Assembly: GCF_016899425.1 (NCBI RefSeq)
Contig: NZ_CP045994.1
Location: forward strand, 1,116,001 to 1,180,000
DNA from: Burkholderia sp. MS389
Lineage (GTDB): Bacteria; Pseudomonadota; Gammaproteobacteria; Burkholderiales; Burkholderiaceae
DNA length: 64,000 nucleotides
Direction: 5' to 3'
Part shown: positions 35,602 through 44,462 of the stretch, piece after piece
Numbering within the stretch: position 1 is the first letter of the stretch
Layout of the letters: each line of letters begins with the position of its first letter
Notes under the pieces: generated by a model
Databases searched by the model: none
Seen by the model: only the letters and a program-made list of their open reading frames with translations
Told to the model about the DNA's origin: nothing
Made by a program: the position numbers and the translations under genes

Positions 35602-36264
35602 ATGGACACTTCCGCCGCCCGTCGCCAGATCCTCGCGCGCATTCGCGCGGCGCAGGGGCGCGCGGCCGAACCCGATGCAGCGGAGCGCGACGGCGTCGCC
35701 GACTATCTCGCGCGGCATCCGCAGGGCCCGCGCCCGCCGGCGCCGGCCGACCTCGTCGCTGCTTTCGTCGACGAAGCGGGGCGCCTGTCGACCACGGTCG
35801 ACGAAGTCGCGACGCTGGCCGACGTGCCTGCTGCTGCCGCCCGCTATCTTGCCGCTCAGGGTCTGCCGACGCAGGCCGTCGCATGGCGCACGCTGGCCGA
35901 TTTCGACTGGGCCGGCGCCGGCCTGTCGGTCGAGTGCCGCAAGCCGCGCGACGGCGATCTCGTCGGCCTGACCGGCTGCTTCTGCGCGACCGCCGAAACG
36001 GGGTCGCTGGTGCTGCTGTCCGGTCCCGACACTTACGCATCGGCCGGTCTTTTGCCGGAAACCCACATCGCGATCGTGCCGGCGTCGCGCATCGTCGCCG
36101 GTCATGAAGACGCGTTCGCGCTGATTCGCGCGGAGCGCGGCGAGCTGCCGCGCGCGGTCAATTTCGTGTCGGGCCCATCGCGCACGGGCGACATCGAGCA
36201 AACGATCATTCTGGGCGCACACGGCCCGTACCGCGTGCACGCGATCGTCGTACGGGGCGCATGA
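35602..36264 (+). CDS. lutC: LutC/YkgG family protein
   Basis: 220 residues of the LUD domain. Family features: ARRQILARIRAAQGR at the N-terminus, VGLTGCFCATAETGSLVLLS in the middle (LutC GxxxxIAETGTL motif) and the C-terminal VNFVSGPSRTGDIEQTIILG with GAHGPYRVHAIVV. LutC normally acts with LutA (CCG-domain iron-sulfur protein) and LutB in L-lactate oxidation. Here neither partner is adjacent: the neighbours are pncB and nhaD. ATG 35602 is preceded by GAGGA. Confidence 0.92.
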   Translation: MDTSAARRQILARIRAAQGRAAEPDAAERDGVADYLARHPQGPRPPAPADLVAAFVDEAGRLSTTVDEVATLADVPAAAARYLAAQGLPTQAVAWRTLADFDWAGAGLSVECRKPRDGDLVGLTGCFCATAETGSLVLLSGPDTYASAGLLPETHIAIVPASRIVAGHEDAFALIRAERGELPRAVNFVSGPSRTGDIEQTIILGAHGPYRVHAIVVRGA

Positions 36265-36307
36265 CGCGCCTGCCGCATTCACAGTCACTCGAACAAGGAA
36301 GTTCCGC

Positions 36308-37738
36308 ATGAAACGACATGCCGCCTGGGCGGGCATGGCGTCGGGAATCGCGCTTGGCGCCACTCCCGCGCTCGCATCGGCCGCCACGCTCGACGGTGCC
36401 ACGCTGTCCGCGCTCTGGGGCATCCCGTTCGCCGGGATCCTGCTGTCCATCGCGCTGTTCCCGCTCGTCGCCCCGGTGTTCTGGCATCACCACTTCGGCA
36501 AGATCGCGGCCGGCTGGGCGATCGTGTTTCTCGCGCCGTTCGCGGTCGCGTTCGGCGCCGGCGCCGCGTTCGGCACGCTCGTGCATGCGCTGCTCGAGGA
36601 ATACATTCCGTTCATCGTGCTGCTCACCGCGCTCTATACGGTCGCGGGCGGCATCTGCGTGAACGGCAACCTGCACGGTTCGCCGAAGCTGAATACCGCG
36701 ATCCTCGCGCTCGGCACGCTGCTCGCGAGCGTGATGGGCACGACGGGCGCCGCGATGCTGCTGATCCGGCCGCTGCTGCGCGCCAACGACAACCGCAAGC
36801 ATGTCGTGCACGTCGTGATCTTCTTCATCTTCCTCGTCGCGAACGCGGGTGGCTCGCTGTCGCCGCTCGGCGATCCGCCGCTGTTCCTCGGCTTCCTGAA
36901 CGGCGTGAGCTTCTTCTGGACGACCACCCATCTCGCGCTGCCGATGCTGTTCATCTGCGCGGTGCTGCTCGCGCTGTTCTTCGCGCTCGATACGTACTTC
37001 TACCGGAAGGGCGGCGAGGAGCGGCCGGCCGCGCTCGATCCGACGCCCGACGGCGCGGCGCTGTCGATCGACGGCAAGATCAACTTCGTGCTGCTGGCGG
37101 CCGTGATCGCGCTCGTGCTGATGAGCGGCGTGTGGAAGCCGGGCATCTCGTTCGACGTTTGGGGCACGCACGTCGCGCTGCAGAATCTCGTGCGCGACGT
37201 CGCGCTCGTGGTCGTGACGCTCGCGTCGCTCGCGCTGACGCCGCGTTCCGCGCGCGACGGCAACGCGTTCAACTGGGCGCCGATCGAGGAAGTCGCGAAG
37301 CTGTTCGCGGGCATCTTCGTGACGATCGCGCCGGTGATCGTGATCCTGCGCGCGGGTGCGGACGGCGCGTTCGCGCAGATCGTCCATCTCGTCACGGGCC
37401 CCGACGGCAAGCCGGTCGACGCAATGTACTTCTGGGCGACCGGCATCCTGTCGTCGTTCCTCGACAACGCGCCGACCTATCTCGTGTTCTTCAACCTCGC
37501 GGGCGGCGACGCGCAGACACTGATGACGACCGGCGCGTCGACGCTCGCCGCGATTTCCGCCGGCGCGGTGTTCATGGGCGCGAACAGCTATATCGGCAAC
37601 GCGCCGAACTTCATGGTGAAGGCGATCGCCGAATCGCGCGGCGTGAAGATGCCGAGCTTCTTCGCGTACCTCGGCTGGGCGCTCGTCGTGCTGATACCGG
37701 TATTCCTGCTGACGTCCTGGCTTTTCTTCACGGCGTAA
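36308..37738 (+). CDS. nhaD: NhaD-type sodium:proton antiporter
   Basis: 476 residues, about 12-13 membrane helices. The N-terminal 25 residues look like a signal or first helix. Characteristic NhaD stretches: TAVAGGICVNGNLHGSPKLN-like YTVAGGICVNGNL, MGTTGAAMLLIRPLLRAN, NAGGSLSPLGDPPLFLGFL, GILSSFLDNAPTYLVFFN and MGANSYIGNAPNFMVKAIAE. These are the ion-transporter superfamily motifs with polar residues inside helices (D in SFLDNAPT). It exports Na+ or Li+ in exchange for protons. SD AAGGAAG precedes the ATG. Confidence 0.9.
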   Translation: MKRHAAWAGMASGIALGATPALASAATLDGATLSALWGIPFAGILLSIALFPLVAPVFWHHHFGKIAAGWAIVFLAPFAVAFGAGAAFGTLVHALLEEYIPFIVLLTALYTVAGGICVNGNLHGSPKLNTAILALGTLLASVMGTTGAAMLLIRPLLRANDNRKHVVHVVIFFIFLVANAGGSLSPLGDPPLFLGFLNGVSFFWTTTHLALPMLFICAVLLALFFALDTYFYRKGGEERPAALDPTPDGAALSIDGKINFVLLAAVIALVLMSGVWKPGISFDVWGTHVALQNLVRDVALVVVTLASLALTPRSARDGNAFNWAPIEEVAKLFAGIFVTIAPVIVILRAGADGAFAQIVHLVTGPDGKPVDAMYFWATGILSSFLDNAPTYLVFFNLAGGDAQTLMTTGASTLAAISAGAVFMGANSYIGNAPNFMVKAIAESRGVKMPSFFAYLGWALVVLIPVFLLTSWLFFTA

Positions 37739-37819
37739 GCTGACGTTTTTCAACCCCGAGCGGGCGGCTCCGGCGGCGCATCGCGCGCCTCGATCCGTCC
37801 GCGGTATGCGGAGATGGCG

Positions 37820-38809
37820 ATGCAGAAGATCCTGGTCGCGCGTCCGATCTTTCCGGACGTGATCGAACGGCTCAAGCAGTATTTCGACGTCGACTGGAAC
37901 GACGGCGATGCGCTCGCGCCCGACGCGCTTGCCGCGCGTCTGGCCGACAAGGACGGCGCGCTGACGGCCGGCGACCCGGTCGGCGCGGCCACGCTCGCGG
38001 CGGCGCCGCGCCTGCGGGTCGTGGCGAACATGGCGGTCGGCTACAACAACTTCGACATGGCCGCGTTCAACGCGGCGAACGTGCTCGGCACCAACACGCC
38101 CGACGTGCTGAACGAGTCGACCGCCGATTTCGGCTGGGCGCTGATGATGGCCGCCGCACGCCGGATCGCCGAATCCGAACACTGGCTGCGCGCCGGTCAC
38201 TGGCGGAAGTGGGCGTACGACGGCTTCCTCGGCACCGACATCTACGGCTCGACGCTCGGCGTGATCGGGATGGGCCGTATCGGCCAGGCGCTTGCGCGCC
38301 GCGCGCGCGGTTTCGGGATGCAGGTGATCTATCACAACCGGTCGCGCGTCGCGCCCGAGATCGAGGCCGAGCTGGATGCCGAATACGTGTCGAAGGATGC
38401 GCTGCTTGCGCGCGCCGATCATGTCGTGCTCGTGCTGCCGTACACGAAGGAGAACCATCACACGATCGGCGCGGCCGAGCTCGCGAAGATGAAACCCACC
38501 GCGACGCTGACCAACATCGCGCGCGGCGGGATCGTCGACGACGCGGCGCTGGCCGCCGCGCTGCGCGACGGGACGATCGCCGCGGCCGGCCTCGACGTGT
38601 ACGAGGGCGAGCCGAGCGTGCATCCGGCGCTGCTCGAGGTGCCGAACGTCGTGCTGACGCCGCATATCGCGAGCGCGACCGAAAAGACTCGCCGCGCGAT
38701 GGCCAATCTCGCCGCCGACAACCTGATCGCCGCACTGGGCGAAGGGCCGCGTGCGGGGCAGCCGCCGAATCCGATCAACCCTGACGTGATCGGGAAGCCG
38801 CGCGCATGA
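37820..38809 (+). CDS. 2-hydroxyacid dehydrogenase (glyoxylate/hydroxypyruvate reductase type)
   Basis: 329 residues of the D-isomer-specific 2-hydroxyacid dehydrogenase family. NAD(P)-binding GVIGMGRIGQALARRARGFG at about residues 150-170, and the catalytic Arg, Glu and His in NIARGGIVDD, YEGEPSV and LTPHIASATE. VANMAVGYNNFDM and NTPDVLNESTADFGW match GRHPR/GhrB-like reductases. I preferred ATG 37820: GGAG lies exactly 6 nt upstream, whereas ATG 37814 immediately abuts it. The stop overlaps the rmuC start as ATGA. Confidence 0.9.
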   Translation: MQKILVARPIFPDVIERLKQYFDVDWNDGDALAPDALAARLADKDGALTAGDPVGAATLAAAPRLRVVANMAVGYNNFDMAAFNAANVLGTNTPDVLNESTADFGWALMMAAARRIAESEHWLRAGHWRKWAYDGFLGTDIYGSTLGVIGMGRIGQALARRARGFGMQVIYHNRSRVAPEIEAELDAEYVSKDALLARADHVVLVLPYTKENHHTIGAAELAKMKPTATLTNIARGGIVDDAALAAALRDGTIAAAGLDVYEGEPSVHPALLEVPNVVLTPHIASATEKTRRAMANLAADNLIAALGEGPRAGQPPNPINPDVIGKPRA

Positions 38810-40284
38810 CGACGACGTTGTTGCTTGCGGCGGTCGTCGTGCTGGCCGTCGCGCTCGCGGTGGCGATCGTCGCGCTCGTGCGCGGCGGCGGCCGCCACGA
38901 CGACGCGGCCGTGCTCGGCGACCAGATCGAGGACGCCGCGCATGCGCAGGCGCGCGCGGTCGAGCGGCTCGAACGCGAATTGCGCGGCGAGATCGTCGAG
39001 ACCGCACGCGGCTCGCGTACCGAGCTGGCCGGCAGCTTCGCCCAGTTGCAGCAGACACTCGCCGCGCAACTGACGAGCGTCGCGACCGTGCAGAACAACC
39101 AGATCGAGGGGTTCGCGCAGCAGCTCGGCAAGCTCGTCGCCGGCAACGCGCAGCAGTTCGACGCGATGCGCGAGAGCGTGCAGCGCCAGGCCCAGCAGGC
39201 ACGCGAGGAGCAAACGGGCGCGCTGCGGCTGTTCGGCGACACGCTGAACCGGCAGCTCACGCAACTGACCGAGGCGAACGACCGCCGGATCGGCGAGGTG
39301 CGTGCGACGCTCGAACAGCGGCTGAAGGAAATCGAGACGAACAACGCGGCGAAGCTCGAGGAGATGCGCCGCACCGTCGACGAGAAGCTGCACGCGACGC
39401 TCGAGCAGCGGCTCGGCGAATCGTTCAAGCTCGTGTCGGACCGGCTCGAACAAGTGCATCGCGGGCTCGGCGAGATGCAGACGCTCGCGGCCGGCGTCGG
39501 CGATCTGAAGAAGGTGCTGACCAACGTGAAGACGCGCGGCACCTGGGGCGAAGTGCAGCTCGAGGCGCTGCTCGAACAGATGCTTACGCCCGACCAGTAC
39601 GCGAAGAACGTCGTGACGGTGCCGAAGCGTACCGAGCGCGTCGAATTCGCGATCCGGCTGCCGGGGCGGGACGCCGGCACGCGCGACGCGTCGCCGGTGT
39701 GGCTGCCAATCGACGCGAAATTCCCGCGCGAAGACTACGAGCGGCTGATCGACGCGCAGGAGCGTGCCGACGCGGTGGCCGTCGAGGAGGCGGCGCGTGC
39801 GCTCGAGGCGCGGGTGCGGATGGAAGCGCGCACGATCGCCGAGAAGTACGTCGCGCCGCCGTACACGACCGATTTCGCGCTGCTGTTCCTGCCGACCGAG
39901 GGGCTCTATGCGGAGATCCTGCGCCGCCCGGGGCTGACCGACCTGCTGCAGCGCGACTATCGCGTGACGGTCGCGGGGCCGACCACGCTCACCGCGCTGC
40001 TCAACAGCCTGCAGATGGGGTTCCGCACGCTCGCGATCGAGCAGCGTTCGAGCGAGGTGTGGCAGGTGCTCGGCGCGGTCAAGACGGAGTTCGGCAAGTT
40101 CGGCGACGTGCTCGCGCGCACGAAGGCGCAGCTCGAAACGGTCACGCGCTCGATCGAGTCCGCCGAGCAGCGCACACGTGTGATGAACCGCAAGCTGAAG
40201 CAGGTCGAGGCGTTGCCGGGCGATACGGCGGCCGGGTTGCTCGGCGCGGAAGAGGCCGAAGGCGCCGACGCGGACGACGCGTGA
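38806..40284 (+). CDS. rmuC: DNA recombination protein RmuC
   Basis: 492 residues. An N-terminal hydrophobic anchor (TTTLLLAAVVVLAVALAVAI) is followed by a long coiled coil (about residues 40-215, with GSFAQLQQTLAAQLTSVATV and NAAKLEEMRRTVDEKL). The RmuC nuclease-like domain shows VKTRGTWGEVQLEALLEQML, PDQYAKNVVTV, WLPIDAKFPREDYERLI and FLPTEGLYAEIL. RmuC limits DNA inversions at short repeats. It is translationally coupled to the dehydrogenase gene, a pairing without obvious functional logic. Confidence 0.95.
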   Translation: MTTTLLLAAVVVLAVALAVAIVALVRGGGRHDDAAVLGDQIEDAAHAQARAVERLERELRGEIVETARGSRTELAGSFAQLQQTLAAQLTSVATVQNNQIEGFAQQLGKLVAGNAQQFDAMRESVQRQAQQAREEQTGALRLFGDTLNRQLTQLTEANDRRIGEVRATLEQRLKEIETNNAAKLEEMRRTVDEKLHATLEQRLGESFKLVSDRLEQVHRGLGEMQTLAAGVGDLKKVLTNVKTRGTWGEVQLEALLEQMLTPDQYAKNVVTVPKRTERVEFAIRLPGRDAGTRDASPVWLPIDAKFPREDYERLIDAQERADAVAVEEAARALEARVRMEARTIAEKYVAPPYTTDFALLFLPTEGLYAEILRRPGLTDLLQRDYRVTVAGPTTLTALLNSLQMGFRTLAIEQRSSEVWQVLGAVKTEFGKFGDVLARTKAQLETVTRSIESAEQRTRVMNRKLKQVEALPGDTAAGLLGAEEAEGADADDA

Positions 40285-40314
40285 CGCGCGTTGCTGGCAA
40301 CTGTCGGACAGAAG

Positions 40315-40333
40315 AAACGGGCGCCCGTTTTCC
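40315..40333. terminator. Terminator between rmuC and the GNAT gene
   Basis: AAACGG (40315-40320) with CCGTTT (40325-40330), loop GCGC, flanked by A and T residues so it can serve both convergent genes. Confidence 0.6.
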
Positions 40334-40366
40334 TTTGCAGCGGTCACCGGCGCAGCCGGCTCGCGT

Positions 40367-40852
40367 TCAATGCGCGGCGAGCGTGTCCAGCGCGTCGCCC
40401 GTCACGCGCACGATGCGCCACTCCGGCAGCACGGTCGCGCCCATCTTCTCGTAGAAGTCGATCGCCGGCTGATTCCAGTCGAGCACCGACCATTCGAAGC
40501 GCGCGCAACGGCGCTCGACGGCGAGCGCCGCGAGATGGCGCAGCATCGCGGTGCCCAGGCCCGTGCCGCGCTGCGACGGCTGCACGTACAGATCCTCGAG
40601 ATAGAGCCCGCGGCGGCCGAGGAACGTCGAATAGTTGTGGAAGAACAGCGCGTACGCGACGATCGTGCCGTCTTGTTCGGCTACGCGTGCCTCGGCGGCA
40701 GGATGCTCGCCGAACAGCGCGTCGGCGAGATCGGCTTCGGTCGCGACGAACAGCTCGGTGAGCTTTTCGAACTCGGCCAGCTCGCGCATCAGCGCGAGGA
40801 TCGCGCCGACGTCGCGCGTGTCGGCCGCGCGGATCAGCGGCGTGCCGCTCAC
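40367..40852 (-). CDS. GNAT family N-acetyltransferase
   Basis: 161 residues. The acetyl-CoA site is VQPSQRGTGLGTAMLRHLAA, with YLEDLYVQPSQ before it, and RFEWSVLDWNQPAIDFYEKM in the C-terminal half, all typical of GNAT motifs A and B. It resembles the diamine/thialysine acetyltransferase (SSAT-like) subgroup through the NYSTFLGRRGLYLEDLYV segment. The GTG start at 40852 overlaps the stop of the membrane protein gene upstream (GTGA) and follows GGAAGAAG. Substrate not determined, though small amines are plausible. Confidence 0.88.
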   Translation of the reverse strand: MSGTPLIRAADTRDVGAILALMRELAEFEKLTELFVATEADLADALFGEHPAAEARVAEQDGTIVAYALFFHNYSTFLGRRGLYLEDLYVQPSQRGTGLGTAMLRHLAALAVERRCARFEWSVLDWNQPAIDFYEKMGATVLPEWRIVRVTGDALDTLAAH

Positions 40853-41124
40853 GCTTCTTCCGGCGGATCGGACAGCACGATCTCGATGCCGCCGAAGCGC
40901 GATGCGACCCAGTTGTACGCATGGCACGCGATCCACAGCAGCACGAAACCGAGGATCGCGTTCAGCAGCAGTGCGCTCAGGATCGTGCTCAACTCGACCA
41001 TCCCGTAACGGATATACGCAACGAGAATGCCGAGCAGCACGATCGGCACGCTGAACGTCAGGTAGACGAGGATCAGCGCCTTGGCGGTCTGCCCCGCGGC
41101 GATCGACGAGATTTGTTTCTTCAT
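40849..41124 (-). CDS. Small two-helix membrane protein, unknown
   Basis: 91 residues with two strong hydrophobic helices (ALILVYLTFSVPIVLLGILV and LLNAILGFVLLWIACHAYNW) and an acidic C-terminus (IVLSDPPEEA). No recognised domain beyond a short cytoplasmic N-terminus. Its stop codon overlaps the GNAT start as GTGA, so they are translationally coupled, which argues for a shared role in which the membrane protein may anchor or partner the acetyltransferase (inference). Confidence 0.8.
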   Translation of the reverse strand: MKKQISSIAAGQTAKALILVYLTFSVPIVLLGILVAYIRYGMVELSTILSALLLNAILGFVLLWIACHAYNWVASRFGGIEIVLSDPPEEA

Positions 41125-41161
41125 GTGCGGATTGCCCCCGTAGAAATATACCGATTGGAAT

Positions 41162-42460
41162 TCAGATCAGGCCGTCGAGCGGCAGGATGTCGACCGGGGC
41201 GCCCGCGTCGACTGCCGCGGAATCGTGGCCCAGGACGATGAAACAGTTGGCGGCCGCGAGACCGCTCAGCGACGCCGAGCTTTGCGATCCGACCGGTACG
41301 ACGTGCCATTGACCGTCGGCGGCGCGCGTCGCGATGCCGCGCAGGTAGTCGGTGCGGCCGGGGCGTTTCTTCAACGGTTGCGTGCTGAGCGCCGTGTACA
41401 TGGCCGGCGGCGGCGTGCGCGCGCCGGCCAGCGTCAGCAGCGCGGGGCGCACGATCGCATGGAACGTCACGGCAGACGCGACCGGATTGCCGGGCAAGCC
41501 GAAGAACAGCGCGTGACCGGCGTCGTCGGCCGCGCGGGCGAGCGTACCGCACGCGAGCGGGCGGCCCGGTCGCAGCGCGAGGCTCGCGAACGTCACGTCG
41601 CCGAGCCGGGCCATCACGTCGCGCGTGAAATCGGCTTCGCCGACCGACACGCCGCCGGACGTGATCACCGCATCGGCCTGCGCGGCGATGGCGTCGCGCA
41701 ATGCGGCTTCGAGCGCGGCCGGGTCGTCGCGGACGATCCCGAGATCGATCGCGTCCACGTGCAGCCGTTCGAGCATTGCGATCAGCATCCCGCGATTGCT
41801 GTCGTACAGCGCGCCGCGGCCGAGTGGTTCGCCGGGCTCGCGCAACTCGTCGCCGGTCGAGAACACGGCGACGCGCACGCGCCGGCGCACCGTGACGTCG
41901 ACGATGCCGAACGACGCGAGCAGGCCGAGATCGGACGGCCGCAAAATGCGGCCCGCGGCGAGCGCACTGGTGCCGCGCGCGAGATCCTCGCCGGCCTTGC
42001 GGCAGTTCGCGCCGCGCGCGACGTCGTGCGCGGCGAAGCGAATCGCGTCGCCGTCGACGCGAACGCGTTCCTGCGGAATCACCGTGTCGCATCCGGCCGG
42101 CATCGGCGCGCCCGTCATGATGCGCACGCATGCACCGGCCGCCACGGCGCCGTCGAACGGATGGCCGGCGAACGCGGTGCCGACAACCGTCATCGCGACC
42201 TCGCCCTGCGCCGACGCGAGTGCCGCGGCTCCGCCGTCGAACGCATAGCCGTCCATCGCCGAGTTGTCGTACGCGGGAATGTCGAATGGCGCGCTCACGT
42301 CGGCCGCGAGCACGCGATCGAGCGCCTCGCGCAGCGCCACCGTATCGCACGCGTCGACGGGCACCGCGAAGCGGCACGCGAGTGCCTGCGCGTCGGCGAG
42401 CGACAGCGGGGCATCGGGGTCGGGTGCGGTTCGGGAGGCGGGCGAGGATTGCGTGATCAT
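41162..42460 (-). CDS. moeA: Molybdopterin molybdenumtransferase
   Basis: 432 residues. MoeA inserts molybdate into adenylylated molybdopterin. Seen: IPAYDNSAMDGYAFDGG, AFAGHPFDGAVAAGACVRIM and GAPMPAGCDTVIPQE, then the MogA-like domain VFSTGDEL, LYDSNRGMLIAM, ADAVITSGGVSVGEADFTRD and FFGLPGNPVASAVTFHAIV. Last gene of the moaA-mobA-moeA set on the minus strand; 111 nt separate it from mobA. Confidence 0.95.
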   Translation of the reverse strand: MITQSSPASRTAPDPDAPLSLADAQALACRFAVPVDACDTVALREALDRVLAADVSAPFDIPAYDNSAMDGYAFDGGAAALASAQGEVAMTVVGTAFAGHPFDGAVAAGACVRIMTGAPMPAGCDTVIPQERVRVDGDAIRFAAHDVARGANCRKAGEDLARGTSALAAGRILRPSDLGLLASFGIVDVTVRRRVRVAVFSTGDELREPGEPLGRGALYDSNRGMLIAMLERLHVDAIDLGIVRDDPAALEAALRDAIAAQADAVITSGGVSVGEADFTRDVMARLGDVTFASLALRPGRPLACGTLARAADDAGHALFFGLPGNPVASAVTFHAIVRPALLTLAGARTPPPAMYTALSTQPLKKRPGRTDYLRGIATRAADGQWHVVPVGSQSSASLSGLAAANCFIVLGHDSAAVDAGAPVDILPLDGLI

Positions 42461-42571
42461 CAGTCGGACTGCGCCGCAAGGCGTATCGGGTTCGTGGCCG
42501 GTGGCGCGAGGAGGGTGCCGGGGCGCGGGTTTCGCGTGCGGCAGACGCCGGGCGGGAACGGCGCGGGGCCG

Positions 42572-43189
42572 TCAACGGCGGGCCAGCGCGGCCAGTTCCT
42601 GCCAGGAATTGGCATTGTAAAACGCACGCTCGTCGCGAAACTCGACTTCGACCGTCGTGTGGCGTGCGTACCACGCACGCATCTTGCGGTCGCCGGCCGC
42701 GAGTCGGGCGGCGAGGTCGTCCGCCAGCGACGTGCGCAGCAGCGCGAACGTCGGCTGCGGCGAGCGCATCTGCTGCGCGTCGACGGTGACCGCCATCGCG
42801 ATATCGGCCTGTTGCGCGTCGAGCGCCGCATGCAGCCGTGCGACGAGGTCGGCGGGCAGATAGGGCGTATCGCACGGCGAGCACGCGACCAGCGGTGCGC
42901 GCGCCGCGCGCATGCCGGCAAGCAGGCCCGCGAGCGGCCCGGGGAAGTCGGGTGTTTCGTCGGCGACGATGCGCGCGTCGAACGGCGCACCGAGTTCGGC
43001 ATAGCGATCGGCATGGCGATTCGCGCTGATCACCGTCTCGTCGACCTGCGGCGACAGCCGGCGCAGTACGTGCAGCGCGAGCGGCGTACCGTCGAGCAGT
43101 TGCAGGCCCTTGTCGACGCCGTCCATGCGCGTGGCGCGCCCGCCCGCGAGCAGCAGGCCGGCGATCGACGGGGAGGCGGGAGCGGGCAT
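42572..43189 (-). CDS. mobA: Molybdenum cofactor guanylyltransferase
   Basis: 205 residues, a nucleotidyltransferase that makes the bis-MGD form of the cofactor from Mo-molybdopterin and GTP. Signature AGLLLAGGRATRMDGVDKGL at the N-terminus (GTP loop), then PLALHVLRRLSPQVD, VISANRHADRY, VADETPDFPGPLAGLLAGM and SPCDTPYLPADL. ATG 43189 begins the fold after a short MPAPASPS lead. 28 nt downstream of the moaA stop. Confidence 0.94.
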   Translation of the reverse strand: MPAPASPSIAGLLLAGGRATRMDGVDKGLQLLDGTPLALHVLRRLSPQVDETVISANRHADRYAELGAPFDARIVADETPDFPGPLAGLLAGMRAARAPLVACSPCDTPYLPADLVARLHAALDAQQADIAMAVTVDAQQMRSPQPTFALLRTSLADDLAARLAAGDRKMRAWYARHTTVEVEFRDERAFYNANSWQELAALARR

Positions 43190-43217
43190 CGTGCGCGGAT
43201 GGACAGAGCGGCGTGCG

Positions 43218-44330
43218 TCAGCCGCCGATATACGACATTTCGACGCGCTTGCCGGCGCCGTCGGGCGCGCCGTCGGCCAATGCGCTGCCGCGCAGTTGCG
43301 AATAGCGGTCGGTGCGCGCGTGCCAGATGCGGGCGATCGCGGTCGCGATCTCGGCATCGGTCGCGCCGCCGCGCACGAGCGCACGCAGATCGTGCCCCGT
43401 CGACGCGAACAGGCACAGGTACAGCTTGCCTTCGGTCGACAGCCGCGCGCGCGTGCAGTCGCCGCAGAAGGCCTGCGTGACGCTCGAGATCACGCCGATC
43501 TCGCCGCTGCCGTCCGCATAGCCCCAGCGCTGCGCGGTCTCGGCCGCCGTGTGCGGCTCGAGCGGCACGAGCGGGAAATGTTCGGCGATGCGCGCGACGA
43601 CGTCCGCCGACGGCAGCACCTCGGTCATGTTCCAGCCGTTCGACGTGCCGACGTCCATGTATTCGATGAAGCGCAGGATCACGCCGGTGCCGCGAAAACG
43701 CTCGGCCATCGGCAGGATCTCGCTGTCGTTGGTGCCGCGCTTCACGACCATGTTGACCTTGACCGGCGCGAGGCCCGCGGCCTGTGCGGCGAAGATGCCG
43801 TCGAGCACGTCGGCGCTCGCGAACTCCGCATCGTTCATGCGCTTGAACAGCGTATCGTCGAGCGCATCGAGGCTGACCGTGACGCGCGTGAGCCCGGCGT
43901 CCTTCAGCGCGCGCGCCTTGCGCGCGAGCAGCGAGCCGTTGGTCGTCAGCGTCAGGTCGAGCGGGCGGCCTGCGTGCGTCGTCAGGCGCGCGAGCCGCTC
44001 GATCAGGAATTCGAGGTTCTTGCGAAGCAGCGGCTCGCCGCCCGTGATGCGGATCTTTTCGACGCCGTGTGCGACGAAGAGCCGCGCGACGCGCTCGATT
44101 TCCTCGTGCGTAAGCAGCGCGCTGTGCGGCAGGAACGGATAGTCCTTGTCGAAGACCGCGCGCGGCATGCAGTACACGCAACGGAAGTTGCAGCGATCCG
44201 TCACCGAAATGCGCAGGTCGCGCAGCGGCCGGGCGAACGTGTCGGCCAGCGTGCCGTCGGGGGCATGCGCGATGCCGGAGACGTCCGGCATCCCGCTGAC
44301 GTCGGCGAGGGGAATGATGCGTCGGGACAT
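43218..44330 (-). CDS. moaA: GTP 3',8-cyclase
   Basis: 370 residues. Radical SAM enzyme that rearranges GTP to start molybdopterin synthesis. The N-terminal cluster is CNFRCVYC (C47, C51, C54) and the second 4Fe-4S site is [49 protein letters not shown] and the terminal GG (SYIGG), needed for activity, are all present. First gene of the moaA-mobA-moeA cluster; the partner MoaC is not in the window. Confidence 0.96.
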   Translation of the reverse strand: MSRRIIPLADVSGMPDVSGIAHAPDGTLADTFARPLRDLRISVTDRCNFRCVYCMPRAVFDKDYPFLPHSALLTHEEIERVARLFVAHGVEKIRITGGEPLLRKNLEFLIERLARLTTHAGRPLDLTLTTNGSLLARKARALKDAGLTRVTVSLDALDDTLFKRMNDAEFASADVLDGIFAAQAAGLAPVKVNMVVKRGTNDSEILPMAERFRGTGVILRFIEYMDVGTSNGWNMTEVLPSADVVARIAEHFPLVPLEPHTAAETAQRWGYADGSGEIGVISSVTQAFCGDCTRARLSTEGKLYLCLFASTGHDLRALVRGGATDAEIATAIARIWHARTDRYSQLRGSALADGAPDGAGKRVEMSYIGG

Positions 44331-44415
44331 GTTGGAAGAAGTGCGAACCAGACTGCTATTTTAGCCGCAACCGGCCGGCGGGGCCGGTGGGCGGAAACCC
44401 GCAGCGCGGACGTGA

Positions 44416-44440
44416 AAAAGCCCGCCGGAGGCGGGCTTTT
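44416..44440 (-). terminator. Terminator of rne
   Basis: 10-bp stem AAAAGCCCGC (44416-44425) with GCGGGCTTTT (44431-44440), loop CGGAG. It lies 23 nt beyond the rne stop. Confidence 0.9.
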
Positions 44441-44462
44441 CCTAGGTCGTGCGATGCGCCGT

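Noticed and set aside
36206..39202. A 998-codon minus-strand frame across lutC, nhaD and the dehydrogenase gene
   Set aside because: Arg/Ala-rich translation with no domain; it lies opposite genes with clear products.
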